Both the position numbers and the translations under genes were made by a program. A stretch of DNA of 64,000 nucleotides from Edolisoma coerulescens (lineage: Eukaryota; Chordata; Aves; Passeriformes; Campephagidae): contig VWZW01006262.1 of the NCBI GenBank assembly GCA_013397115.1, positions 593,597 through 657,596 of the forward strand. The letters run 5' to 3'. This document shows positions 52,733 to 64,000 of the stretch, piece by piece. The notes beneath the pieces are model-generated. The model worked only from the letters and a program-made list of their open reading frames with translations, had not been told where the DNA came from and ran no database searches. Numbering within the stretch: position 1 is the first letter of the stretch; each line of letters opens with the position of its first letter.

Positions 52733-53087
52733 GCGTGGACCTGCAGAACCACTAGAATATTTAACAGGGCCACGAGTAACGTACAAAGAGAGAGATCTTC
52801 CCTACTACCATGGAGGACAGCCTGTTATCCACCCATCCAAGGGGAACTACATCCGTGTGCCAGACACAAGAGTGGCAGAACTGAGGTACCCCCAGTATTA
52901 CCCAGCCCAGCCCGTCACAAACCAGCATAAAGGACCCCTCCGGCAGGACGTGCCGCCTTCCCCTCCGCAGTCCCACCGAGCACCAGCTTACAGTGAAATT
53001 GTCCGACACCGTGGGACCAGTCCAGACCAGTACCAGTACAGGCAACAGGATCCCAGGCAGAAGAACCCCATGACTGCAGCTGTATAG
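52733..53087 (+). CDS. PARD3B: PARD3B terminal coding exon C
   Basis: This exon carries the C-terminal 117 residues and the stop of the Par-3 family protein. Its first base completes the arginine codon split from exon B, giving SLPR-RGPAEPLEYL. Further motifs are YKERDLPYYHGGQP, RVAELRYPQYYPAQP, the highly characteristic HKGPLRQDVPPSPPQ, and the end QDPRQKNPMTAAV, with TAG at 53085-53087. PAR3 has KGPFRQDVPPSPSQ near its C-terminus but a different last segment, so PARD3B is favoured. The exon is rich in Pro, Tyr and Arg, lacks any hydrophobic stretch, and is probably disordered; PPSPP could be an SH3-type ligand. The acceptor TTTTTTCCTCCTCAG is strong. PARD3B is described as a junctional polarity protein related to PAR3 but lacking its aPKC binding; that is family knowledge, not seen here. 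Confidence 0.9.
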
Positions 53088-55674
53088 CCGTGCACTGCAC
53101 TTGCCGGCACAGCCCGGGAGGAGCCCCGTCGGACATGATCCTTGTAGAGTTGTTCCCAAGCGTAGCTGCCTGTAAGAATGGCACACGAGACCTGGAGTCG
53201 TTCTTACTGAGCTGGGCTCAGCATAGGTGCTTTCTAACAGGCGAACTAAAGCCACGTGAGGTACGATGTGTTTTGAGTATGTGAGGTACCAGACAGTTGA
53301 GTGTTTTTAATTCCTTTTAAAAATAGAAAGTGGCTGCTGGAAATGAAACACAACACTTAATACACCTCAGGGCTATTTACTGAATCCAGTTACACCTTGA
53401 CAGTACATAGCTGTCTGTGTAAGGGCAGCGGAGTCACCAGAGTTTACTTCAGAGTGCTGTTGTAGAGCCTTTTAAGTGAGAACACAGCATGCAGTATGGA
53501 CTTCTTGCAGAGCTGGGCATCTTGTGTATCTAGTGTGTGAACATGACAAGGGACTGCCACAGAAATAGTGGCCACATTCCAGGCACATCCTGACCAACAG
53601 CACTGCTTTAGGAATGCTGCAGTTCCAGATTTGTGATCTGGCCTCTGTCTTCCTCTTTCTTTTTGGTGGTGGCAGCATTTATCTTGTAGCCTTCATTTTT
53701 TGCAGTTTGTATATCAAGACGCTTCTCTTATTGCACCTGCTGCAGTTGGAGTAGGGCAAAAAGCCTGCTTGGGCAGGCTCACAGAGGACAGGCAGCCACC
53801 TGAGAGCCATGTCTGTCGGGGGGGAGTGTGCTTGTGAGTGTTGGTTAGTTATATAGTGTGCAGTCTTTAAATGTAATCCCTGGAGACCAGACCCTCAGCT
53901 GCTGTCAGGAAGTGTCGCTCAAGGGGTTTCAGTGGAGCTGGCCTGTAAGGAAGTGGCCAGGGAGGTGACCACAGGCATGGACTCCATAATTCATATTAAG
54001 TTACTGTGTCAGGTGCTGCCTTGGCTCCATCAGGGCAGCCCGTTCCCGGCCCACTCCAGGAGGTGTTGGAGCCAAGTGCCTGCCAGCAGCGTGCCTGCCC
54101 TGGCCAGCCCAGTGCCCCAGAAGGCACCTGTTCATGGGGGCCACCCCAGTCCACGAGGGAAGCTCAGCCTCGGGCAGCGCTGGGCCCTGCCGTGCCAAGT
54201 GCCAAACTACTCGAGTTCCTGCAGCCAGAGGCCACCAGGTCAGCGGGGAAAGGGGCTTTTCACAGCAAGGGATGAGGGAAAAGACAGGGAAAGCAATAGG
54301 AAGGGCTTCAAGACCCTGGGGCCCAGGAGGAAGAGGTGAGAACAGCAAGTTATTTGCAGCAGTGTGTAGGAAGAGAGAAGGTGTGGGTAGTGGGGGGTGT
54401 CAGCAGTGCAGCAGAGCCATGGTGGGGGGACAGGGTGGTGGGGTACCTGCCCAGCTCTTTGCCCCAAACAGTCCGAGTTTGCTCTGCAGCCAGAAATGCA
54501 TGTCCCCAGCCACAGGGACCTGTGCAACCTGACCCAAGAGGGCTCTGAGTGCTTAGAGATCTGTCTCAAGGACTTTGTCACGGGGAAACCACGCAGTATT
54601 GTGACCTAGAAATACGTTATTTCCAAGTGTCCTTAATTCCTCAACTTCTGCCTTTTGGGAGTGTCACTAAACCATTAGGCCTCCTCTCCTCATCAGGAAA
54701 AGACTGTGATCTGGCCAAGGATTAAACATAAGGATTTCTTTGATGTCATTTTGACACCTTTGGTATGCAATATATTAAATCACATAGATCACTTCCCAGT
54801 TAATATCACCAGGAAGCTTTGTCCTGCTAGGAGTGTGTCCTGCTGGCAGGTAATGGCCCTGATGAGAAGCAGCATTTAATCCCAGCCTACTTTCTTCTCT
54901 GCTGATGATGCTGGTTAGAGCCTGGTGTAACCCTCAGGCACAGGGAGCGCTTGCAGCTGCCTGAGTGGCTGGCAGGCTCCAGCGCTTGCATTCCCACCAG
55001 CCTCCACCCACCAGCAGGCTGGGAAGCAGGGGAGAGTAGACAGCTTTCCATGATTCAGACAGGGGCTGGACTCCCTGGGGCAGGGGCAGGCACAGCTCTA
55101 AATCCAGTCCGAAGGAAGCATTGGTGGGAGGGAGAGAGGAAGAGGAATGAAACTGATTATGAAACAAGGGTGTTTGGTTCTTGTTCCATTTCTTTCTGCC
55201 CTCTTCCCTAGTAATGAAGGAGGGAAAAACCTCTGGAGGGAGTGTTGTATGTAAAGCTGCATGTCTCTCAGTACCCTCCATAAATAAGGCGCGTTCCCCA
55301 AGGACACTGTGCCTGTCATGTACGTGCTCTGCACAGCCTTGTACTTCTCTCAGAAAGCTTTAGATGCTGTAGGATACTCAGCCAGGACTTGGCAGCCACA
55401 GGATAGCCGCTGGTGTTATAAAGGCCTGTTGAAAGTGAAGCAAAAACAAATTAAAATACTTTCCTTTCCCTCCTTGAAATATAACCCCTGGTACATTTGA
55501 TCCAGCTGTAAAGAAACTAATGTTTGCGACAGTGGCTTTATCAAGCCAGGCCACAATTAAGAACAGCTCTGAATATAAGCTACTGCCTTTGTAAATCACT
55601 CTCAACTAACCCTTCAAATGGCATCACAGCACAGTGAACGGAACTTATTTACAGTATTTCATGAGCCAGGGCCA

Positions 55675-55680
55675 AATAAA
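55675..55680 (+). terminator. PARD3B: AATAAA, candidate proximal poly(A) signal
   Basis: Canonical hexamer 2.6 kb after the stop codon. It is followed by only weakly T/G-rich sequence, so it is a possible but not strong cleavage site. Confidence 0.4.
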
Positions 55681-55913
55681 ATATGGATGGAAACAGCTCC
55701 TAGGTTATTTATAGCCTTTGAAGGACCTGCCCAATGTCTCCCCGTAACCTGAATCTTTCCTTAAGAGCTCCCCTTGACTGCATCAGCTCCACTCAGTTGA
55801 GGCAGACAGATCAAACAAACACTTTCTGAGCTGTTAATCTTGCCTTACCCAACAGGTTATTAAATGATGCTTCTGCTCAATAAGCAGAAATCAGTAGAGA
55901 GCTTCTTCCAATT

Positions 55914-55929
55914 AAAAAAAAAAAAAAAA
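55914..55929. repeat. Poly(A) run
   Basis: Sixteen consecutive A within the putative 3' UTR. It may be genomic and could cause internal oligo(dT) priming in cDNA data. Confidence 0.65.
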
Positions 55930-56457
55930 GAAGTGCTATAAGTATAATATATGGATGCATCCTACAGGTAAGGAGCTAAGGAGGAAGAACAGTGTGACTA
56001 AGCTGGGGGAAAAAGACCAAAAAGTATTACAGAGCATCTCATCAATCTCTGGTGCCATTGTTCTGGGAGAAAATTGCCATTTGCTGGTTTAATATCTGGT
56101 AGAGGTACGGTATTTTCAAAAGTATAATGTGTAACTACAGTATATATAGTCAGCTTTTCTGCAGTGTAAAATGTATGATTTTAGCACCATATTGTGGAAA
56201 AATATGTACCGTGCAGAATTCACGAGGTGCTACAACTGACGGTTGAAAATACACACTTGCAAAATCCAAAAGAGCCGTTAAGTAACAAGTTGTTCTTTTC
56301 CCATATGTCCATATGTTTGGGAAAATTATGAGTCTGAAACGCTCTTGACACGTAATTGCCTCGCACTCCCTCATCCAAAATGTGCTAGTCCAGCAGCAGA
56401 GTTACTGACGTAGTGGGTGTGAAGGGAGAGTTGGGTTTGCCACAGGAGCAGCCCTAA

Positions 56458-56470
56458 GTGTGTGTGTGTG
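56458..56470. repeat. (GT)n microsatellite
   Basis: About six GT units in the putative 3' UTR. Short and probably polymorphic at most. Confidence 0.65.
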
Positions 56471-57367
56471 AACAGGCATCAAGACCGAGGGAGAGAGGCC
56501 CGCGCTCACGTGAAGCTGAAGCTTTGATTTCCTGAGCTGGTGGCGTGCAGCCTGCATTTCTGGCTCTGGCACAGGGCCAGCCAGGCCCAGCAGTTGAAAG
56601 ATTAAGAGATAGAAAAAGAGCCTGTGGATTTTCTGAGTGACCACCCACTAGTGAGCCATGATCTTGGCCTGTGAGCCGACATTACCACTGTGATATATTA
56701 TGATGCAGAAGTCTCTAGGCACCCCTTGAATGCATAAAGAAATATCAGTTGCCCTTTGTGGGAAAAAAAGAGGGGAAACTAAGCATAGAAAAGAAAAAAA
56801 AAAGGCTCTTGCCTTGAAAAAGTGCATACAGTCCTGAATTCCAATTCACTCCAGCTTCCTGATCTAGAAATAGCTTCACATGCTGCCTAATTTTTTTACA
56901 GATGAATTTTGCTACCTCTTCCTCCCAGCCATCACAGATTTGTTTATCAGAGAGTTAGTGCTGTGAGTGAATCCTACCGACTGCTCTGCCAGGGCCATAT
57001 CCTGACACTTTGCTCTGAGCAGGGGCTGCTTTGCACTTTCAAAAGGTCCCCAACCTGTGCTCCCCATCACAGTTGTTCTGCAGGGTCCTTAAGCCTTATG
57101 TGCAAAATCAGAAGTGCTACTCACTATCTCTGCATAGGAGAGAAGGCTTTGTAAGACACTGTTCTCTTACTGTGAGGGAGAGAGAGATACTTGTGATCCT
57201 GACGATACCTGTGTGTTTAAGTGAAACTGATTTAAAAATCATGTGTGATTGTTTTGGGGGAGAAATTCCACACGTAATTTGACACGTTTTTTCTAGTACC
57301 ACGTCAAAGATTTTGATCTTTTGTTACATATGGCTATATAAATTTTACCTTGTTTATTTTGCATTAA

Positions 57368-57373
57368 AATAAA
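57368..57373 (+). terminator. PARD3B: AATAAA, candidate distal poly(A) signal
   Basis: Canonical hexamer 4.3 kb after the stop, within an AT-rich stretch typical of vertebrate 3' ends. T-rich sequence with TTCTTTGTGTCT follows 45-60 bases later. This is my best guess for the end of the long transcript. Confidence 0.5.
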
Positions 57374-58884
57374 GGCTTTAAGACTATATATGATTATGTA
57401 TTTGTACATAGAGTCTTTCCCTTCTTTGTGTCTACAAAGTCATCCTCAGCCGTGGATATGATTTGATATTAGAGGATGATACATGATCAAGCTGGATCAG
57501 AATTGGTAAGATGACTTTTTTAACAAAAAAACGAAAAACACAACAGCCATGTGCTGCTTTGTAGGAAAAAAAAGCATCCCACGGCTTAACTTGATTCCCT
57601 CTCAAATCTGCATTGTCTTCAGTTGTATCACCTGAATCCTGATTCCATACCCCAGGATTGAAAGGAGAAGCAAGAAAGAAGTCCCTTGCCAGTTCAGAGG
57701 ATTTCAGCTTAGGCAGCTGTGTGTTCATTGCTGAAGTTCCCCAGGCAGTTTCATCTCAACATGGAGCTCTTCTCTTGCTGTTGGTAACAGCCAAGGTGTT
57801 CTGCAGCCTGTAGCAGGTGCCAGGTCCAACGAGCTGAGAGGGCTGGAACCTCTTGCCAGAGGTTTAGGACGCCTTGAAAGTTCTGCACAGGCGCTTCACA
57901 CGAGGTACGTCGGTCATTTTACTGAAGCTGGTGACGCTCATTTTCACACATTGTGCACAAGTGTAGATCTTTGTGGAATCAGGCTGTGGGTTGCAGTGAG
58001 ATTCAGGCAAGAGTGTTATGTTAGATGGAGTAATTTTCAAAATAGATACTTCAGTGAAAAGGCATCAGTACAGGGAGAAGGAATAATGAATCCTAAGATG
58101 GAAATTTTGGGTTAGTACTTAGAAAAAGGTAAGAATAAAAGAACAAAATAGAAAGGTGCAGGTTTACAGCACAAGGTGTAACAGAAATGGCAGGAATGGG
58201 TCAATAAAAACACACATGTACTGCACTCCAAAACATTTTGAATGCAGGTCTTGGTGCTTATGGCCAAGACAGCTCACGGACAACTGTCAGTCAATTTTAG
58301 CATGTATTAAATTATAAACCACAGAGATGCCAATTTTAGAACCAATCAGGTCATAACCTGCACTCACAGCTAAAAACTGTACAAATAAAAATGATACCTC
58401 AGTTTCTTCTGCTGGAGCTGTACAAAGAGTAGCAAAAGACAAAGTAGGAGTGTATTAGGAGCTGGAAACTCAGTGACCACAATTTCAGATAGTGGTCCTT
58501 CTGCCTTGGCAGTGGTCTCCTGTGGTTTCCCCATGACAGCACTCACTTCCCTGGGACCTGGGCTCAAGTTAAAATCTATTTTGCAGTCACTGCTCTGTCT
58601 GCATAAAGAAGTATGTGGAGCCATTTGATTGTTAATTAATTTTAATGAACGAGACTGTGCCCTCCTGAGACCTGTGTCCTGCTGAAAGCAGAGTGGGATG
58701 CGGTGCCTTTCCGCACGGAGGGGCTCGGAGCTGCGTTACCCCAGCAGAAGTGCAGTGACCTGCTGCAATGTGCTCTACCGGGGCAGAGCATCGCAGCCTC
58801 TCAGGCATGAGGAACGTGGCAGCTGTGCTGCTTGGGAGGCTCTCAGGAAGCAAAATGCCATTATCAAGACTGAAGTGGAGCTGA

Positions 58885-60009
58885 GCTGCTCCTGCAGCCT
58901 CCCAGAAGGCATTCAGGGCTTCTAGTAAGTCCCAGAGGATTCTGGCTCAGAGGCTCTGGAGGTCTCCTGAGGAGGTTACTCAGACTCCCTTTGCTTGGTA
59001 TGCTCATCCCTACAGAGAAGGTATGGAGGTACTGAGGCGTGCCTTGGGAAAGGACGGAAACAAGTAAGACTGAGAAGGGATCCTAATCCCCAAGTGTGGA
59101 ATCTGCTCCAGGGGGGACATCTTGGCTGATGGTTTTCTCAGAGGGCTGGACGGAAATGATCTGACACAGGCAACCAGAGAGATGGGATTGCTCTGGGAAT
59201 GGGTAAGGAGAGGTGAGGCGGTGGAGAGTGGGAAATTACAAGGAGAGGCAACTGGAGCAAAGGAAAGGGGATGAGAAATAAAAGTAGGTTGGAAAGGGGG
59301 GAGGGGGTGTCAGACCTGAACAGGAAATAAGTGGGAAGAAGAGGGGATTGTCCCTGATGTATGAAGTTCACAAACCAACAAGGAAGGTGGAACTTTTTGA
59401 TAATGCTAATGCTCCCCAGTTTCCATTCTGCATCCCAGACTTGTGGCATCCCTCCACTGTGGCCAGAGTCAAGACCAGTGACAAAGCAGCACAAAGTTAC
59501 CTGTGCCTGAGTGAGAAAGGAGAAGAGCAAGTAGGAATTGTGAGGAAACCCATCAACCAGTATGGGGAGAGAGACACCCCTCACACATCACTGCCCCCTC
59601 CCTAGATCATGTTGGCACCCAGATCTCACAGCCTGTTCCACACACACCTCCCTTCACCTCCCTGGGTACCACCACCATCACCAAGTCTCCTTTCCTAACT
59701 GCCTCTTTCATCCAGCGGTTCCCCCTGATCTCTGATGTCCCCAAAGCCACATCGACCTTCAACACAACTTTCACCTTCACTGCTGAGAAGTCTTCCATGC
59801 CATCTGTGAGTGTAGTTAACCAACACAAATAATTTTGCTGGCACCTGAAAGAGTCAAAGTATGTGGCCCCCCGGACCACCCCACACGATGTGGGGTGGGG
59901 CTGTGCCATCATTACAGACAGGGACAAGTCATTTCTGAATCAGTGCTTTGTGGGTATAGATTGCAAGAAAGACACAGATTTCATCTCCACCACCTTTTTG
60001 CTTGCCTAG
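58885..60009 (+). pseudogene. Possible decayed retrocopy or pseudogene, source unknown
   Basis: A chain of open blocks on the + strand reads like protein but is broken. In frame 1, 58885-59064 contains WRSPEEVTQTPFAWYAHPYR, then TAA and TGA. Still in frame 1, 59074-59271 contains TREMGLLWEWVRRG, then TGA. In frame 2, 59288-59602 contains VELFDNANAPQFPFCIPDLW and KPINQYGERDTP. Frame 1 resumes to 60006, interrupted by TAA at 59830, with DVGWGCAIITDRDKSF and NQCFVGIDCKKDTDF, and ends with TAG at 60007. AATAAA follows at once (60010-60015). No introns of plausible size fit the breaks. I do not recognise the family. Alternatives are chance open frames in about 50% GC DNA, or fragments of an old mobile element. 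Confidence 0.3.
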
Positions 60010-60944
60010 AATAAACCTTTGGCATGTGCAAAAGCTGTTTTATTGCTGGCCTTGTACAAAAATCCTGAACCAGTTTCAAGGGCCAAAAAGGTGATTATAG
60101 TCTTCAAAGCAGAATTAACTCTCAAACCGTTCCCAAAATATGCCTGACAAACTAACCCCAGCCAGTCGAGTTGGCTGTGCTCATGGTAAAAGGAAACCTC
60201 TGTGCAGAGGAAACAGCCCTGCTTCGCTTTTCCAGAAGAGTATCTGCATCTGAAAGAAATAATTTATTGGGAAATATGTACAGTAGAGTAAAATAGCAAA
60301 ATGAGACATTCAATGAGGTTTCTATATAAAACTGTGCCCTTTGCCTCCAACAGATAATGAATAAAAATGATATAAAGAAGCAATGAACATTCAATGTTTT
60401 ATATTTAAAATACATTTGTGTGGAAAACAATGTGGCATAGAAATAGGACTGAAGGGTTCTCCAAGATAATGCCAGAAGCTGCGAGATGTTAGCAGCTTTG
60501 TCGTGTAAGTTTCAAGGTGTAGGTTTTTAATTTTCTCTTACGAATCACAGAAGCAGTCGTGAAAACTGTCATTAAAATTCATGGCAAGAAAAGTAAACTT
60601 ACATTAAAACCTACCCCATTCTTCTCTGAATTCTTAGTACTGACTAGGAAGAAGTGTCTGCTTCTCTGCCAAAACCTTACCTACACAATCTGATTTAGTC
60701 TCTGTTAGACTGGAGTTTTCATACATCACATCCTTCAATCCAGAGTACAAAGTAAAAAAAACCCTAAAAAATTGCAGCCTAGATTTTCAAACCAGCAAGC
60801 TACAATGTTAAGAAGTTTCATTTGCCATCATTTTTCTAGTAATGAAAAGAGAAGAAAAAAATTAGCAAATATGAAGAAACTAGTTTATAAGTAAATTAAA
60901 ATAAATAAAGCAGCCCTCCCTTCCTCCGAGGTATAGATATGCGC

Positions 60945-60962
60945 ATATATATATATATATAT
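60945..60962. repeat. (AT)9 microsatellite
   Basis: Nine AT units, followed by GTATAG and a short CA run. A simple repeat in the intergenic region. Confidence 0.8.
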
Positions 60963-63900
60963 GTATAGACACACACTTAGTTATTGCTACTTTTGATCTA
61001 AAAGCAAGTTTACTTTTCCAGCTTATTTCTAGCCGTTCCCTCTCCCTGAAGGAGTCAGTATTTACAGCAATGTATGCACGTGAGGAAAGCAGTATAAATG
61101 GTGAGCACCTGGTTGATGAGTGGATGGATGTGCAGAGCCACTGAGCCATGCAAGCAAAATGAGGAGGAAGCTCCCAGACAGAGCAGCATTTCCACATGCT
61201 GCATGTCGCTCCAATGCCTGCATCCCTGCAAGTGACAATTTGCAGAGGTGGGCTGAGTTTGCAGGGCAGCCCCTGCCCCAGCTGTGGAAAGGATTGGCAA
61301 GGCTGCTGCAGTGGGTGAGGCCTCCTGGGTGGGCACCAGGGCCGTGGTGCAGCAGCAGCGCTCACTGGCCCAGCCAGGATGGGGAGGGCAGGTGGCACCT
61401 CCTGGAAGATGGAAACCAGAGCATACGTTAGAGGAGTCATGGGGCTGCTCTTAAGGCTGAAGCTGCCTGACAGTCTGCAGGTTAATTCAGCAAGCAGAGG
61501 AAATCAAAGGCACTCCAAGCATGCTCAGCTTCCAGCTCTGTATTCACATTTCGCCAAATTAATCACAACTAGTTCAGTTAGTGGAGTGTTAGGTTCAAGA
61601 AGGGTGTTTCTTATTTGTTTACAGAGGCACATGCACACATCCTCCTCACCATGGAGAATGTCTTTCCTTCCCTCCTTCCTTGTTCCTCTCTCCCCTCTGT
61701 TGAAAATAAGCCCTCCAGACCAGTCATTTTTCTTTATACATAACAACAGGACAGTAAGGCCTCAGTCCAACATGCATTTAACGCAGTCATGCCGCCAGGC
61801 TCCTCCTCCTGCCTCATCCCTCCCTCCTAGATCTGGGTCCCACCCCATCCCCATATCCTTTCTCTTTCCCCAGTTGTAGGGATTTTCATTGCTGTGAAAG
61901 GACAATGGAAACTGAGCTGCTATTGAAAAAAAGACTGACTTGTTTTTTCTTTGCTGGGCTGTTTTGGACATGGATCATTTCCCAACTCAGTTCCTCAGAT
62001 TGCTTTGAAGGCACAACAGAGTGGATGGAGGGGTGAGGGGAAGCAGGCTGGGGGTGAGGATGGGTTGGAGAGTGGTTAGACTGCCGTTGCTACAAAACAG
62101 AAAAGGAAAGGAAAAGAAAAGAAGAATGCTAAATCACAGCCAAAGCACAGTATATTAGGGGCTTGGATTTGAAAAGTCAAGCACCGTCTTCTGCAGCAGT
62201 TACATTCCTCTGCATGTTTACTTCTGGCCAAGTTTCCTGAGAGCAGAGGCAGCATTCACCACATTTGATTTCTTTAGGCTCTCTCCTGTGGATTTTCTTC
62301 TGTGTTTAGCGTTAGGAAAAGATGGGAAATCTTGAGGCTTCACGTAGGTTATGGGTTTTCCCCTTCCTGGGATTACTTACACATGGAGGCAGCGAGGAGC
62401 CCTGGGACCCCTTTCTCCCCCTTGCAGATCGGAGGTGACACACACATCACTCACCTCGATGGTCTGGGATAGGGGTGCCTGGGAAGCAGTGCAGTCGTGG
62501 GCTCAGTTATGCAGGGCACACTGAGGCTGCCATGCACTTCCGCTTCCTCAGCTCCAGACGGCTGCTCCCAAGGATTCCTGTGAGAGGGGGGCTGGGGACA
62601 GCAAGGGTGCAACCAGCAGGTCCCAAAGCGTGGTCAGGGTGCTCACTGTCACAGCCCCAACTCTATCACAGTGGATTTCTGTAGGACATTTTTGTCCTGC
62701 TGGCAGGGGCTGGCTCAGGGATGCCAGCAAATGATTCAAGTCACCCTGCAACATGGTTTGTATCAGTTATGGGTTTGGCCAGCAGCAGTGACATTTGGCT
62801 GATGCTCCCTGAGCCTCGGAGATGAGAGAGAAGCCTGTCTGCCAGCTGAGTTTCAGGTCCTCCCTGGCCTTGCAAACTCTGGGAGAACAATAGGAGCCCT
62901 TGGCCCATACGGGTAGTTGTTCGAGGCAGTGTTTCAAGGAGTGTAGCTTTTGTTTTGGCTGTCTTGTTACATGTCTCCTCTTGGATGTTTATGCTGAACA
63001 AAAGGCACTTGTTCTCTCACCAACTTCAATGAGGTTGAGTCCAGCTGGATTTGTGCTTTAGGTGTAGAGAGCCAACAATACCCCCATCAGCAGCCCCATC
63101 CTGAGAGAGCCTGGGGACAACACTGGCCTGGGCACACCGTGCTGTCCATGTGCTCTCAGGAGCAGGAATGAAAACACAATTTGCAAACAGCCTCACTGGA
63201 GTGGGTCTGGGTACTGAGCCCAGAGGGCAGCTCTCGGGGCTCTGTGCATAGGGGAATGCTTTGATGCTTTGTGTGCCCAGGATGTTCAGGTTTATCCTCT
63301 AACTGCCAAGTAACCTGCTTGTCTGCTTTAATTTGCTAAGCCTTTTTATTTTTAAGAAATCCTTTATTTATTTAAAAACCACACATTTCCAATTAGTTCG
63401 CTCTGCTCCTTTCTTGCCCTTCTCCCACACGTCCTATAGCAGGAGCCTCAGCTCACAAGCCAGAACACCAGTCAGGGTGCAAATATGAAATAGGCCCAAC
63501 AGCTGCCAAGCACAGACAGGCACATTGAGTGGGTGCCTGTGGAAGGCAGGCAGGCTCCAGAGACAGTGATTCAGCTGCAGGAAGACAAACATGCAGACTC
63601 CTGCCAAGGTCTGTGTGCAGGGGAGGGCGGTGGGGCTGCCAGGGGCTGCGTGCTGGGGTCCCAGGCCCTATGGAGCTGCCCTGGCACTTTGTGTCAGCAC
63701 CGGCAGATTATTAAGCTCAGTGGCTCAGTTTACTTTTACCCCTGCTGTCAGCCTTCATAAGCCAAGATGTTTTAGGTTGTCCTTATCCTCAAATTAATAA
63801 ATTCTGCTCTGTAAGAGTGTAAACACAGGAAGAGAACTTGACTAAAAAAAAACCACCCAAAAAATTCAGGCTGGTGCTGTGCAGTCAGGACACTTCTTTT

Positions 63901-64000
63901 CCTGACAGGATATGGGATCAGAGTTTAAAAATATGCATTATGAAACGTGTGTTGTGGGGCAAGGGGGTCAGTAGACAAATTAAGCACACTGTTGGCTGAG

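Larger units (their letters stand above)
53088..57390 (+). other. PARD3B: PARD3B 3' UTR (longest candidate form)
   Basis: This non-coding sequence runs from the TAG to about 17 bases after the AATAAA at 57368. It contains a GC-rich part (about 53930-54560) where several open frames overlap in both strands; these are compositional. Possible earlier ends follow ATTAAA at 54721 and 54774 and AATAAA at 55675. A GT microsatellite (56458-56470) and poly(A) (55914-55929) are inside. The true end cannot be fixed without transcript data, and part of this may be intergenic. Confidence 0.55.
57391..64000. other. Downstream region without a recognised gene
   Basis: After the PARD3B transcript no gene is recognised. 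There is a coding-like broken chain at 58885-60009, a (AT)n run near 60945, and some purine-rich or GC-rich stretches (59200-59350, 61100-61440, 63500-63700) in which open frames of 60-186 codons appear on both strands. These have no splice context or family match. In other vertebrates NRP2 follows PARD3B in the same orientation, so this is probably the spacer before it; that is inference from gene order. Confidence 0.55.

Noticed and set aside
53932..54609. Several overlapping 70-135-codon frames on both strands after the PARD3B stop
   Set aside because: They lie in the GC-rich 3' UTR, overlap one another and have no family match.
59138..59584. 148-codon antisense frame rich in Leu, Pro and Ser
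   Set aside because: It is the complement of a purine-rich stretch; the sense strand looks more protein-like here.
60880..61879. Frames of 166 and 186 codons on opposite strands
   Set aside because: They overlap each other, cross a microsatellite and a GC-rich stretch, and resemble no known protein.
1..64000. CRISPR arrays, bacterial operons, phage or tRNA genes
   Set aside because: No regularly spaced repeats, bacterial-type gene packing or tRNA-like cloverleaf boxes were seen; the spliced exons show this is vertebrate DNA.

Overview
The window looks like eukaryotic, vertebrate nuclear DNA. It is about 64 kb of AT-leaning, CpG-poor sequence with three short exons on the + strand separated by introns of about 20 and 26 kb. 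I saw no bacterial, phage or CRISPR features. The three exons join in phase and encode the C-terminal end of a Par-3 family polarity scaffold, most likely PARD3B. I see no Alu-, B1- or L1-like mammalian repeats, and the introns are compact, which suggests a bird or another sauropsid. That species guess is an inference, and I found no diagnostic CR1 tail to confirm it.

Layout. Positions 1-6097 are the end of an upstream PARD3B intron. Exon A (6098-6233) carries the DRIQRLRKEY-type segment. Exon B (26648-26727) carries the ERQYASLPR segment. Exon C (52733-53087) carries the KGPLRQDVPPSPPQ segment and the stop codon after NPMTAAV. Exon A ends in phase 0. Exon B ends two bases into an arginine codon, which exon C completes. 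A 3' UTR follows, with candidate poly(A) signals at 55675 and 57368. From about 57.4 kb to the end the DNA is intergenic or unassigned. In other vertebrates NRP2 is the next gene, but none of it is seen here.

The most interesting observation is a second, short terminal exon at 6817, only 583 bp after exon A. It has a good acceptor, stays in the reading frame of exon A, adds 18 acidic residues, and has a canonical AATAAA 61 bases after its stop. If used, it would give a shorter PARD3B lacking all of exons B and C.

Other points are an intragenic CpG-rich block (43081-43560) next to an AT-rich, conserved-looking stretch; a coding-like chain of open blocks broken by stops and frame changes at 58885-60009, perhaps a decayed retrocopy; an octamer/TATA/AATAAA arrangement at 4904-5001; and two clear inverted repeats. 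Most other open frames in the window are short, lack splice context and appear to be chance.
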